The position numbers and the translations under genes were made by a program. A DNA stretch of 39,483 nucleotides from NCBI GenBank assembly GCA_903772945.1, contig CAICTM010001030.1, forward strand, positions 1 to 39,483. Reading direction: 5' to 3'. The notes below the pieces were generated by a model, which made no database searches, was not told where the DNA came from, and saw only the letters and a list, made by a program, of their open reading frames with translations. The DNA comes from Seminavis robusta. Lineage: Eukaryota; Bacillariophyta; Bacillariophyceae; Naviculales; Naviculaceae. Below, in pieces: positions 19,496 through 29,459 of the stretch (position 1 is the stretch's first letter; every line of letters begins with the position of its first letter).

Positions 19496-20051
19496 GCGGC
19501 TCGCCTTTTCATGGCTCGTAAGAGCCAAAATCGACCTGTTCGTAACTTCGGTTTCCAGGGGCATTGATTTTGGTTTGTTCAGCAGAGCACTGGCTGGATG
19601 TTTCAAACCTGTAGTAGAATATATGGTAGAGCTTCCAACGAGGAGACGGAAAGTTTCATTTAAAGATCGAGGAATAGGACACATGCAGGAGGCTGTTTGC
19701 TGCTATTGATGGAGCTCTAGTAGCTAGATATAAACGCCTATAAGGACTGACTGCGACGTCCAAATCAAGTACACCGTAGCATCTCGCCATGACGACTACT
19801 TGCAGGCAAAATCCCCCCGTGACTCTACTTACGACTGTACGCCGTTTCCCGCCCCACTACATGCAGCCACCGAACACTCACCCTGGCATGACGAACACCC
19901 ACCGTCACAGCTCATGCTGGAGGCATTGTAGTAAACCATAGGTCCGGGAGGCCATCGCACGAATCCAAACAACCTACTGGCAACCCAAGTTCCATGCATG
20001 CCACACAAGACTTGTGGAATCGTCGCGACAAGATGGGATTGCCTTCCACGT
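19496..20051. other. Intergenic, no gene seen
   Basis: This is the 3' flank of the gene at 18345-19495 and of the LRR pseudogene. No supported frame or repeat was found. Confidence 0.5.
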
Positions 20052-20993
20052 TCAAGAAAAGCTAAAGAGTCCTGGAATTGGAGGGAGCGTTCCAGTGAAA
20101 GAAATGCCGGCCAAATCCATTAGGCTCAAGGCTGTCAGGTCTCCCGCGAAGTCCCGTGGAATCGTCTGTTGTTGGATGGGCCAGCCAAATTCATGTATTG
20201 AATATTCTGCATAAAGCCAAACTCGGCTGGAAGTGTCGCTGTGAGCTTGCTCCGGCTCTTCCCTAGGCAAACCGTTGGAGCATTCTGCTCGTCTTGTGCT
20301 TAATGGGGACGGATCATCCAATGCCCATTTAAACTCTGACGATGTAGATGAACCTTCGTCTCGTATTGATTCCTGTTCCTGCGTATACCATCAGGCATCA
20401 CACTCTCGAGGCCCGTTTCCTGTGTTGTCGGAGCATGGGTGCTTGGCTGCCTCCGACCTTGCACGAGGATCAGTGGCCTCCGTCTCACGTGCGTTCAAGT
20501 CGGTTGTCCCTACACTTCCAGCAAGGTGACACCCAGTATAACCAATACTAAGAGAATGGGAAGGGCAATATGACTCCAGAGCATACGCTGTGTTTTTGTG
20601 GCGTCGATCCAGTCGATCCTGTGGTTCCTCGTCCTCTTCCTCAAAGTCGGTACTCTCCTTTGCTCGGGGTGTCATATCTTCCCTGACGAGCCTACTAGCA
20701 ACGAACAGCTTCAAAGACCAGGTCGAAACAGGCAGGAGCTTCCACATCGTTGTCGTTCGGAGCGAGGCCTGACGACCCAGAACAGGAAGACAAGTCCTGA
20801 GGGGACACGGCGTTTTCGATCGACTCCGGGTGTGGATTCCTGAAGGGTGGCTATTTGGCTTTGCTACAGATTGGTCCGATCGACGGGCCTGATGTTCCGA
20901 GGTACGGTATGCCATCAGTGTCGCTGTTGTCCTTCTTGTTGGTGCCCCCCCCACCCCCCCCCGATTGGTTTTACTTTCTTGATCGCATCGCAT
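20052..20993 (-). pseudogene. Degenerate LRR receptor-like gene
   Basis: The parts of an LRR membrane protein occur in the expected order but in different minus-strand frames. A charged cytosolic region containing DFEEEDEEPQDRLDRRHK runs to about 20590. In another frame, at 20584-20510, there is a membrane segment MLWSHIALPILLVLVILGVT. A third frame (20321-20052) carries FKWALDDPSP, recalling the 'ALDW' preface, then EFGWPIQQQTIPRDFAGDLT and LSLMDLAGISFTGTLPPIPG, which are LRR-like. It stops after about two LRRs, without a Cys-rich cap. It lies directly downstream of the intact LRR gene on the same strand, probably a tandem relative that has decayed. A C/G tract near 20946 separates them. Confidence 0.65.
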
Positions 20994-21008
20994 CGAACAT
21001 CAAGAGAG

Positions 21009-23954
21009 CTACTCTTCAATGCAGATTCCGGTCCCCCCATCACAGCATGCACTGCAACATCCTTCAAGACAAGACACAAGTGGTTCTCCCATGCTGGTTG
21101 CACCATCACTTGCTGTGATTGTGGTAGGTGCACAGTCGGCTACAAACTCACGCGTTCGATCCAAAAAATTTTCAAAGCACATGTCGTCAGGAACAAACCC
21201 TCTCAGTTCAGGATTTCCATTGATTGTAAAGGCTTCCAACATTGTCAGAGCTTCAAGCTCCACGGGGATGCTACCTGAAAAGTTGTTGTTAGCCAACATG
21301 AAAGATCTGAGGTTTGTGAGTGATCCCAAGTTGGTGCTCAATGTACCACCTAAGTTGCAGCTTTCAACAACGAGGAACCTCAAATGGAGGCAATTCAAGA
21401 CTAGCTCTTCAGGAATGGTGCCTTCAATGCTCGTATCTCCAACAATGAAGTAACGTAGCTTGTCCACCAGCCCAAACTCTGATGGGATGGTGCCTTCAAT
21501 GCTCGTATCTTCAATAATGAATCCAGATAGCTGGTCCACCAACCCAAACTCTGATGGAATTGTACCAGACAATGCATAATTACGGACAAAATCGAAATCA
21601 AGACCACTATCAAGTTGATTGCCCAACTCTGTGTCGACTTGCTGCGCTAAAAGCCCAACTTCTGTGGGAATGGTTCCAGAGAGCTAGCCAACCAATTGCT
21701 TATGAGGACATGGTCAAGTTATTGGAGGTCGGAACAACAATACAGGTCAACCTACCCTATTATCCCCAAACCAAATATTCCTCACTTTTTTAATGGAAAA
21801 TAATTCGGAAGGAATCGTTCCTGTAATAAAATTTCTATCCATGACAAGGTCCTCTCCTTTGAAATGAAAAGGGCAACAGGTTCCAATGATAAGCAACGAA
21901 TCCGGGTCAAGAGGCATTGTCAAGCTATTTCAACGTGCACATACCTTGAAATAGCCCAACTTCAGTCGGGATGGTGCCTGTCATTTGGTTGTCCTGAAAA
22001 TGGATCGTAGACAATGATGGCATGGAGAAGACTGCAGGATTAATGGTTCCTGTGAAATTGCTATTTGAAAGCTCCAAACTGGTAAGAGCTGTCATTCTGT
22101 AAATAGATGGAGGGATTGTGCCAGTAAAGTTTTGTGCTCGTAAAGACAAGTAGGTTGCATGTGACAATAACCCCAGCTCACTTGGAAGTGATCCAGTGAA
22201 ACTATTGCTGTCCCCTGTACAAACCAATCCATTGGCAGCAAAATGATACAGCCGAAATTTGGTGAGAGCATTGGTACCTTAGCCAGAAGCACAGTTTGTG
22301 AATGATTGATACTCACAGACAATAATTTTAGTAATATTTTCTGTATCTCCAGAACAACTGCATCCAGCCCACCAGCATTCGGAAACCCCCGACAACCATC
22401 GCTCGGAAATTAATTCCTGATTCAGAACTTGGGAGTAGCAATCGTCTGTTTGAGAACCAGAGGCAGCGCCGCAGAATTTCCAAGGGCCGGCTTGTGATGT
22501 ACTGTAGTAAAACTGTGTCAAAATGAATCGTTGGAGTAGATGGTTGGAATCCGGAGGCAATTGGCGGGGATCTTGATGGATGATCCAGTTGAGTGCTTTT
22601 TGATGAGGTTCTGTGTTGTCTGTGGAATCATCAAAGTAAGTGGGACCTAGCACTTTTTCCAGCTGGGCTTTGATGTCCACACCTTCCATATCTCTGGGAC
22701 TGAGTTCTTGTTCCTCTGGAGAGGAGTCCTTACTGTTGCAGTGGCCGCTGCCACAGACTCCTGCCACAATGATTCCAAACACCAACAGCAAGCCAACAAT
22801 AATATAAATGAGCGGCAATTTGCCACCAAAACCTTCTGTTGCCTTGGGCTGTTCCACAGGGACAGCATGCTGCCATGTCGGATTCTCGTCAACAGGACTC
22901 GCACAGGGCATTTTGGCTGCATCTTCACCATTATCCACAATTTTCAACGGCTGAAGGGGGTGGGGGATGGGAGCAGTCGCCTCAGGTTCGCTATCCTTTT
23001 GTTTTTGTATAGCAGTTCCAAGTCCGTCCCCATCGAGACCAATAGAGGATATTTCAGACTGAAGTGCCTGTGTGCTGCCAGGTTCATTCTCTGTGACCGT
23101 TGCTGGCACTTGCACTGAGACAGTTGGTTTTCGGTTCTTGGCGAGGCCGCGCATGGTCCTAGAGGAACGTTCATCAGAAGTGCTACTAACCATTGCTGGC
23201 GCTTGCCCTGAGACATCGGGTTTTCGGTTCTTGGCAAGGCCACGCATGGTCGTAAAGGAACGTTCATCAGAAGTGCTACTAATGGTGTCACTTGCTGGTA
23301 CAAACTGCACTCCAGGCTGCATAGCAGATGCTGCTGCAGTTCCCTTTGACCCCATGTGATTGACCATGGCCATGGCAGCACTGCTAGCTGAAGTGCAGCT
23401 TGATTTGTTGCCCCAGAATTATTTCCCCGTGCAGCTTTTTTGGCTTCTTTTTCTTCCTCGGACCGCTTCAGCCCCCTCTGAGGACATGGACTAGCTACAG
23501 CATAAGAGGCACCAACTGTGGCACTCCCAGGGCTACGTCGAGCGGCATCCTTAGCAGCCTTTTCTTCCACAGATCTCTTGAGTCCACGTGTAGCAGTAGT
23601 TGCTGAAGGGGGTGGCTTCCTCTCATATGTGCCATTTACCAGGGGTCCATCATTAGTAGCTTGTTTGGCCTCCTTTTGTCTCTTTTGACTCCTCTCCAAG
23701 ACAGCTCCCGGTATGCTGCTGGCAACTATACCACCAGAACCAGAACCAGTAGCACAGTCGGTAGCTCTGGAGGCTTCTTTCGCAGCTCTTTCTTCGGCCA
23801 GCCGTTGCATAGTACGGTCCAAAGTTGTAGTACTAGTAGAAGGAGGGGCCAAACTGGCATGGTCAACTGTGCCACTGTTCCCAGAGGTAGAGCTAGTGGT
23901 GGTTTTCAAGCCAGCAACTGGTTCTATTGGATTGGTTTCTTCGTTGTTGTTCAT
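21009..23954 (-). CDS. LRR receptor-like membrane protein, four exons
   Basis: Exons are 22317-23954, 21945-22214, 21756-21856 and 21009-21683, with introns of 102, 88 and 72 nt, all GT-AG. ATG 23954 begins MNNNEETNPIEPVAGLKTTT. The cytosolic region has charged repeats (EEKAAKDAARR, EEEKEAKKAAR) and a duplicated 'STSDERS--TMRGLAKNRKP' block. A membrane segment (LIYIIVGLLLVFGIIVAG) lies near 22750-22820. Outside it are ALNWIIHQDP, C-W-AGCSC and about ten LRRs of the GTIP type (FTGSLPSELGLLSHATYL, ITGTIPSELFSIKKVRNI). The Cys-rich end is CLEGCCSACCDG. The frame changes once near 23390, explained by a one-base deletion or a short intron of about 38 or 65 nt. It is probably a surface receptor; no kinase domain is present. 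Confidence 0.8.
21684..21755 (-). other. Intron 3 of the LRR gene at 21009-23954
   Basis: gtaggt...ttggctag, 72 nt, phase 0. Splicing joins IWFGDNR to LSGTIPTEVGLLAQQ, a continuous LRR. Confidence 0.8.
21857..21954 (-). other. Region of intron 2 of the LRR gene (intron itself 21857-21944)
   Basis: gtatgt at 21944 to the pyrimidine-rich acceptor cccttttcatttcaaag ending at 21857, 88 nt. Splicing restores TEVGLFQ-GEDLVMDRNFIT in frame; unspliced, the frame stops within 20 bases. Positions 21945-21954 belong to the upstream exon. Confidence 0.8.
22215..22316 (-). other. Intron 1 of the LRR gene at 21009-23954
   Basis: gtgagt...tttgtacag, 102 nt, phase 1. Splicing joins ENITKIIV to WDSNSFTGSLP. 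A nearer AG at 22278 would give a 39-nt intron and a less LRR-like join. Confidence 0.75.
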
Positions 23955-24215
23955 GGTTTGCTCGCGAGCGTTTATTATAGGGAGGATCAGCCAGACTATC
24001 TTTCTTTGCTGTTGCCTCAAGATCTCCGGTACCAGTAGCTTCTCCGGTTGACACCACCAGTCCAGAGCAGAACAAGCCACGTGAAAAATACAGCTCTGCA
24101 GGTTGTCAAATGACGTTAGCCTGGCCAACTCTTTTATAGAGTACTCACTTTTTCTCCAAAAGTGCACCGAAGCTTTGGCTTGTTCTGTTCCTTTCCCGAA
24201 ATAAATATCACCACC
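23955..24215. promoter_or_regulatory. Divergent intergenic region, probable shared promoter
   Basis: This 261-bp interval lies between two head-to-head start codons (minus ATG 23954, plus ATG 24216). No specific element is identified. Confidence 0.4.
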
Positions 24216-24875
24216 ATGGCCAAGGCGAAGGACACATCCTCATCGGTTCTTCCTCCGAGGAGACGAAGTCAACGAAGCTGTGTTGTTGCCGATCGTGCCA
24301 AGAGAGACTGTCAAGCCAAGCGAACACAACGACAGATGATTGCCAATGCCAAAAAGAGCGACGGGGAGTACCAAAAGCGATTGACCAAGTTTCTGGACGC
24401 TCAAGCCACAAAGCGAAAAACATATTACACCAGCGCCAAGGCATCCAGGCTCATTGTGTATCCAGAATTAAACATCGAGGGAGACTGTACACCACCCAAA
24501 ACGAAAACATTTCAACTTCAAAGACGCGACAAGACTCCTCCAGGCAATGATACTACAAAGTGGAGACCGCATCTTCCCAAGGTACCCCAGGCAGATACAC
24601 CATGGACCCCAGAGCCTACTCCTCCAAAAAACAAAATGAATCCACTAATAACTTCAACGAAACACAAATGCGGTATGGTGGTGCCAGACATTGTCGGTTG
24701 CCATCGTCAACCATACATTGTACGAGTGTGCCTTTCCTTGACAGACCACACACAAACGGCTCATTGATACGGTCTCCTCAACGAACTCAATTCATGGGAG
24801 AAGAAGCAGGTGGTCAAAATCAAAAGGGCGTTCCGTCAGGACGTGGATGGGCTGTCGGTCGATGAGGGCAAATAA
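24216..24875 (+). CDS. Basic hypothetical protein interrupted by an in-frame TGA
   Basis: ATG 24216 has a strong context (caccaccATGG) and starts MAKAKDTSSSVLPPRRRSQR. The protein is very basic (RAKRDCQAKRTQRQMIANAK, KRLTKFLDAQATKRKTYY), which suggests nuclear or nucleic-acid association; this is inference. TGA 24765-24767 ends the first frame at 183 residues. The same frame then reads YGLLNELNSWEKKQVVKIKR and FRQDVDGLSVDEGK to TAA 24873-24875. That extension looks coding, so either the TGA is a recent nonsense mutation or error, or the intended end involves splicing I could not resolve. A 72-nt GT-AG segment starting about 24673 could be removed in frame but leaves the TGA in place. The family is not recognised. 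Confidence 0.5.
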
Positions 24876-25753
24876 TATATTCCTGCTATCCACTACAGTA
24901 ACTAAATGACAAAGTCGAGTTTCCAGTACCATACAAGATAGATATCCACCAAGAAGCCGACCGGACGATGCACTACAATACGCAGACGGTGCTCGTTTCA
25001 AAGTTAGTCGAATCTTTCGATTCGATGGCTTTGTATACACTGTAATTATTATTATAGAAGAGCCGTGCTGACGACCACAACAAAACTAGCTAGCTAACTA
25101 TAGCCAGGACACGGCAAACGAGAACATTGCCCCCATCGTTGCTTAGTTTAATCACTACATTTATTTCTGTCAATGGGCACCGTCGCAACTATTAATACCG
25201 TACCAAACCAACCAGATATGTAGCAAAAAGCCATGCAGTAGTAAACCACCAAAGAATGCTAGCTAGCTAGCCAGCTACGTGCAAAACGACGCCACGAGCG
25301 AATTTATTTTATTTTGTCATTTTATTTTGTTGTTGTATCCGATCCCTGGATTGTTGCGTTTCGTAGGATTCTTCCTTCCCCTTTGGCCATTATTTCTTGG
25401 CTCATGCATGGTCGTCTACAAAGCTGCTCATGAATTAATAAATCCGTCGCCAGTCAAAGAGTTCTGGTAGTCTGGTATCATACGGTACTACAGAAGAATC
25501 GAATCAGTATCGTAAAATCTGCTTTTTAAAAACATCTAGTAGTCGCTCTTTGCTAAAATCGTACATGTAGCATTTTGCAGCTTTTACTACGGTAGGACAA
25601 AAAGCTTGCGCGTGTCTACCGAAAGAAGTTGTTTGTTGTGCTTGCCGTAGTTGGTGGAAAACTTGACCAAAAGAGATTCATTCGCTTCAAACCTTCCGCA
25701 TGACTGTATGAGACGGTAGATTGCCAGATTAGATTAATAGAACAATTGCCTCC
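24876..25753. other. Intergenic, no gene seen
   Basis: AT-rich sequence with CTAGCTAG words (25085, 25258). Short frames only, none supported. It includes the 3' flank of NOP16. Confidence 0.5.
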
Positions 25754-26329
25754 TCACTCTTGTTCTTGTTGTTGTTGCATTATTTGTTGTTGAATTTCAG
25801 TTCCATGTGCCATTTGGTCGAGTATAGTTTTTGGAATTGTTTGTGTGGTGGCAAGTCGAATTTGTTCTGGCTGGAGTGCTAAAAATCGTGTTCCCATGGT
25901 TTCCAGTTTTTGTTGCGTATGTTGGAGCACATTGAGTTTGACATCTCGAAAGAGTGCCTTGTAATTGTGGGTGCCGTACTTGGTGATTCCTCGTAGAATG
26001 TATTCTTGTTCGTCGGGTTGCAGTGGCAATCGCTTGGTCTCATTGGAGATGATGGTGGGAACATCAAATAGTTCAATCATGTTGGGAGTAGTAGTGGTTG
26101 TTGATGTACTTGTAGAATTGTTGTTGTTATTATGAATATTGTTGAAACTGACATTCAAGCCCATTTGTGCCAAGTTCTGCGTGGGTGTCTTGGTAGTATC
26201 CCACAGCTTTTGTACGGTAGCATCCTTGATATTGGGATTGGGATCCCATCGTTTGAAATTCTTATTCTTGAGTTTCACTCTTCCAATACGACCCGAACGT
26301 CGTTTCTTGCTCCGGCCGTGTTTTACCAT
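25754..26329 (-). CDS. NOP16: Nucleolar protein 16, 60S ribosome biogenesis
   Basis: ATG 26329 opens 191 codons. The N-terminus is very basic (VKHGRSKKRRSGRIGRVKLK), as expected for a nucleolar protein. Residues 40-58 read VQKLWDTTKTPTQNLAQMGL and match the Nop16 signature of a Trp, then 'K-s--QNLa-MGL'. Residues 108-145 (LRGITKYGTHNYKALFRDVK, NVLQHTQQKL) match the C-terminal 'HG-dYkam-rD-k-n--Q-t--ql' part of the family. A poly-Asn/Thr/Ser linker (65-85) and a C-terminal Gln run are lineage-specific. Length fits the family (about 180-230 aa). NOP16 acts in the nucleolus on pre-60S particles. Intronless here, and divergently arranged with the M23 gene. Confidence 0.88.
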   Translation of the reverse strand: MVKHGRSKKRRSGRIGRVKLKNKNFKRWDPNPNIKDATVQKLWDTTKTPTQNLAQMGLNVSFNNIHNNNNNSTSTSTTTTTPNMIELFDVPTIISNETKRLPLQPDEQEYILRGITKYGTHNYKALFRDVKLNVLQHTQQKLETMGTRFLALQPEQIRLATTQTIPKTILDQMAHGTEIQQQIMQQQQEQE

Positions 26330-26777
26330 TCTTTGTTGTTATTGCTTATTGCTTAATTATTGCTTGCTTAGGTGGATTACAATAATGTACCAAAGGATTG
26401 GTCTTGACGAAGTGGATGAGGAGTTTAGTTGTTGTCGGGGGAGAGCGAGAAAACTAGAAAAAGCTGAACTATTTCGTGGTGGTGGCAAACGGTGAGCGTA
26501 CGACGGCAAGACCAGACACGAGTTTGTGACACACAAAAAGGTCCTTGTCATGATCATGCATGACGTCATGCTACGATTATTTCGATTCGCTTTCGAATAC
26601 AATCCTTCCAACTTTCGAATACGTGTATCCACAATCCACAACCAACAACCCATCAAGACGACCAAGACATCCTTGTTGTTACTTTTGCCTCCATGATCTA
26701 CATTACATGTACATATATGAGAAGCCACTGCTATCTAGCTAGCTAGAGTATAGAGTATAGAGTATCAGTCAGACAGA
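26330..26777. promoter_or_regulatory. Divergent promoter region between NOP16 and the M23 gene
   Basis: A 448-bp interval between head-to-head start codons. Close to the plus-strand gene are CTAGCTAGCTAG and three AGAGTAT repeats (26748-26765). No TATA box or known element can be assigned with confidence. Confidence 0.4.
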
Positions 26778-27956
26778 ATGGGCAAGAGCAACAATAACAA
26801 TAGTAACAACAAGAAGAAACGAAAAAAGAAAAAAGCCACTGCTGCGACGACGACTCCCACAGACTCCAATTTTGTGTCATCTGCCGGACCGGGCTGTTAC
26901 ATTGCCCGTCGTTCTTCTGTTTCATCATCGAGTGGTAGTACTAGTGATTGGGTGTTGGAATGGGAAGATGTATCATCAGATGACTTTGACCAAGATGAAG
27001 ATGAGATTCCCGAATTGGCGTTGGATCCAGAAGAGCAAACATTAAGTGTATGCAACATGAACAAGTACCCACTGATTGCCTACATTTCCATACTGGGAGA
27101 CAACACGTGCCTCAAGGATAAACAAGGACGCACCATGACACCCGGCACGACCACCAACAATCAAGGCTTGACCCAACCGTGTGTCACGCTGATTGTTCTG
27201 TGTCCTCCCAAAGTCTTTTGTCATTTATGTCATTTTCAACTGCAATCATCACACGAACACGTCGATCAAGACATGCTCTCACAGATCCAACTGGAAAGTG
27301 ACGTACAACAATGGAATGTACATCCGCATCCACACGATCAACACGATTTGCCACTGGCATTTCCACTCCAAACAACATTACCCGACAGTACAAGTTTTTT
27401 GTGCACCCAAGGAGAAGGAGGACAACTCACTCATTTCTTTTCCGGCAATTTACATGCCGTCGATTTCCGATGTCCCATTGGAACACTTCTTCTTGCCGTG
27501 GCCGATGGAATTGTAGTGGAAGCCAACGACAACAACACACTCACTGGAATTGCTGTTTCCAACTTGTTCACGTGGAACTCGATACTCCTGCAAGTCACGA
27601 CGACTACTCCTACTGATTCCAACAATAGCAATGAACAACCACTGTTTGTCGAATACGTCCACATTTCCAAATCACATGTTCAAGTGGGCGATACAGTGGA
27701 GAGAGGACAAGTCATTGGATTGTCGGGCAGTATTGGGTTTAGTCCCGAACCACATCTTCATTTTGCGGCTTATCGAAGTCACCAACCCGATGCTCCCACG
27801 GTACGGGTGCGATTTCAAACTGCAAACGCACGTGACGCTGTGTTTATGCCACGAGCGGGATACTATTACAATGCCGATGGAGAACAACCAACGCCAAACA
27901 ATACAGCAACAAAAACTGCATCCAATACAACTACGACAACCACAACAATAAACTAG
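26778..27956 (+). CDS. M23-type (LytM-like) metallopeptidase domain protein
   Basis: ATG 26778 opens 392 codons without an intron. Residues 1-85 are low-complexity and basic then acidic (KKKRKKKK; DFDQDEDEIPE), with no signal peptide. Residues 215-335 carry an M23 peptidase fold: THFFSGNLHAVDF (His219 and Asp229 as probable zinc ligands), PIGTLLLAVADGIVVEAND, YVHISKSHVQVGDTVERG (His295), and GLSGSIGFSPEPHLHF with the hallmark His-x-His (326, 328). In bacteria such enzymes cut peptidoglycan cross-links. In a diatom the substrate is unknown. The spacing of the first motif is longer than the usual H-x3-D, so activity is probable but not certain. The Thr-rich tail is disordered. Confidence 0.82.
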   Translation: MGKSNNNNSNNKKKRKKKKATAATTTPTDSNFVSSAGPGCYIARRSSVSSSSGSTSDWVLEWEDVSSDDFDQDEDEIPELALDPEEQTLSVCNMNKYPLIAYISILGDNTCLKDKQGRTMTPGTTTNNQGLTQPCVTLIVLCPPKVFCHLCHFQLQSSHEHVDQDMLSQIQLESDVQQWNVHPHPHDQHDLPLAFPLQTTLPDSTSFLCTQGEGGQLTHFFSGNLHAVDFRCPIGTLLLAVADGIVVEANDNNTLTGIAVSNLFTWNSILLQVTTTTPTDSNNSNEQPLFVEYVHISKSHVQVGDTVERGQVIGLSGSIGFSPEPHLHFAAYRSHQPDAPTVRVRFQTANARDAVFMPRAGYYYNADGEQPTPNNTATKTASNTTTTTTTIN

Positions 27957-28317
27957 CTAGCTAGCTAAAGTGTAGGATTGAGTCCATCTCGTAGTTGCCT
28001 TTTTCATGTGTGGATGTGGATGGCATGTGCCATCTCCTTCCGCAAACAGGATGATCATGCCATCTATATATATGTATATCGGGCGATTGAATTCCTCTGG
28101 TTTGTTTCATCGTATGGCGACGACAACACTGGATCGTCATGATCCACACGATACACCAAGAGGGATGCCATGCATCGACGACGACGTAAGTAAGTATAAG
28201 AGCAACGTGGCGATTTGGTCTACTAAAATGTATCCTACCTGCCTGAAGTAGGTCTCTTCTTTCGTTGTATTAAGCCAGCGGAGCTGTGTAACCTCGGCAG
28301 AAAGGTTTCAGTGCAGA
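27957..28317. other. Intergenic downstream of the M23 gene
   Basis: CTAGCTAGCTAGCTAAAG begins within the stop codon. No supported gene was found. Confidence 0.5.
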
Positions 28318-28530
28318 AGCAGATACCCCTATAGCTAGCTAACTAGAAGCAGACACCTCTAGTGCTTAGCTAGTGCTTAACTTGTGCTTAGCTAGCTAGA
28401 AGCAAATCCCCCCTAGCTAGAAGCAGATTCCCATAGCAAGCTAGAAGCAGACACCCCTAGCTAGCTAGAATACTAGTTATATAGCTTTCGCTGGCTTTAG
28501 AGTTTTTCCTGGTAGAAGCAGATCCCCCTA
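28318..28530 (+). repeat. Short interspersed unit: CTAGAAGCAGA-CCCC-TAG
   Basis: The unit CTAGAAGCAGA(C/T)(A/T)CCCCTAG with GCTAGCTA spacers occurs at least five times at irregular intervals of 25-60 bp. It is non-coding. Confidence 0.7.
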
Positions 28531-28725
28531 CTAGAATGCATGTAAATAGCTTTAGCTGGTGTAAAAGCACCATCCTAGGATACTTATTTAGTTTTTGCTG
28601 ACTTATTTGTATTCTAACCCTACCCTTATACCTGCAGGGACCACCGTAGCAGGAAAAACAATTCGGCTTTTTTTCAGCGTTGGTCTCCTGTTTCCTCAGT
28701 TTGCTCCCTACTTGGATCCATAATA

Positions 28726-29130
28726 TGACGAATACATGCAATCCAGCTATTGTATAGCCAGCTACCGGTATGGTACCTACTGTAGGCAGAGAGTTACATC
28801 TATCTGTGACAGTGGCAACAGTACCGAACACACTCAGGTTCCGCTATACTGGCTACACTCCGTTACCGGTACCTTGCATTGGATCCTTTTGACGAATACA
28901 TGCACAACCGAACAATATCAATCCAGCCATCGTAGCCAGTTACCGTAGAGTTCATCAATCAGTGCCAGTGGCAACAGTACCGAACACACTCAGGTTCGAC
29001 TTTGCTTGCGGCACTCGGTTACCTCGCATTGGATCCTTATGACGATTACACGCACAACCGAATATTGTCAATCCAGCCATTGTAGCCAGCTGCCGTGTAG
29101 CTAGTGGCAACAGTACTTGACTTGCGCATA
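28726..29130. repeat. Tandem repeat with about 150-164 bp period, three copies
   Basis: Copies begin with TGACGA-TACA at 28726, 28890 and 29040. Each contains ATCCAGC-AT-GTAGCCAG and then AGTGGCAACAGTAC. The first two also share CGAACACACTCAGGTTC and CATTGGATCCTT. On the minus strand the units read NLSVFGTVAT and similar in more than one frame, so they may be decayed coding repeats. Confidence 0.75.
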
Positions 29131-29459
29131 CAGGAAAATGGGTACCGACACAGGAATCACTACCAAAACAGTAGGAAATAACAAGAAGGGATGAATCCGG
29201 TAGGAGGATCCACTCTCTTGTCTGTTGTTGCCTCTTCCGGTGGCTGTTGCCTTTCAATGACTCGACGACGATAGGCTCCTCTGTTCAGGCTGTTGGTAGG
29301 GCTGGAGTTAACAGAGCCTCCTCTTCCGTAGCGGCAGCCTCTTCCTCTTCTTATCCGGAGCGATCGACCGTCGACAATGGTAATTCACCGGCCATCAGCA
29401 GTGCAGCAGAGAAAACAACAAATAGATATGAGTTTTGTTTTCTGTGCTGAACTGAAGAA

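Noticed and set aside
22278..22316. 39-nt intron in the third LRR gene
   Set aside because: The splice sites fit, but the join gives non-LRR residues (TNALTKFRLYHF). The 102-nt alternative gives a normal LRR and matches the intron position in the first LRR gene.
24765..24767. TGA as selenocysteine
   Set aside because: No Cys-containing redox motif surrounds it and no known selenoprotein family fits. A nonsense change or splicing is simpler.
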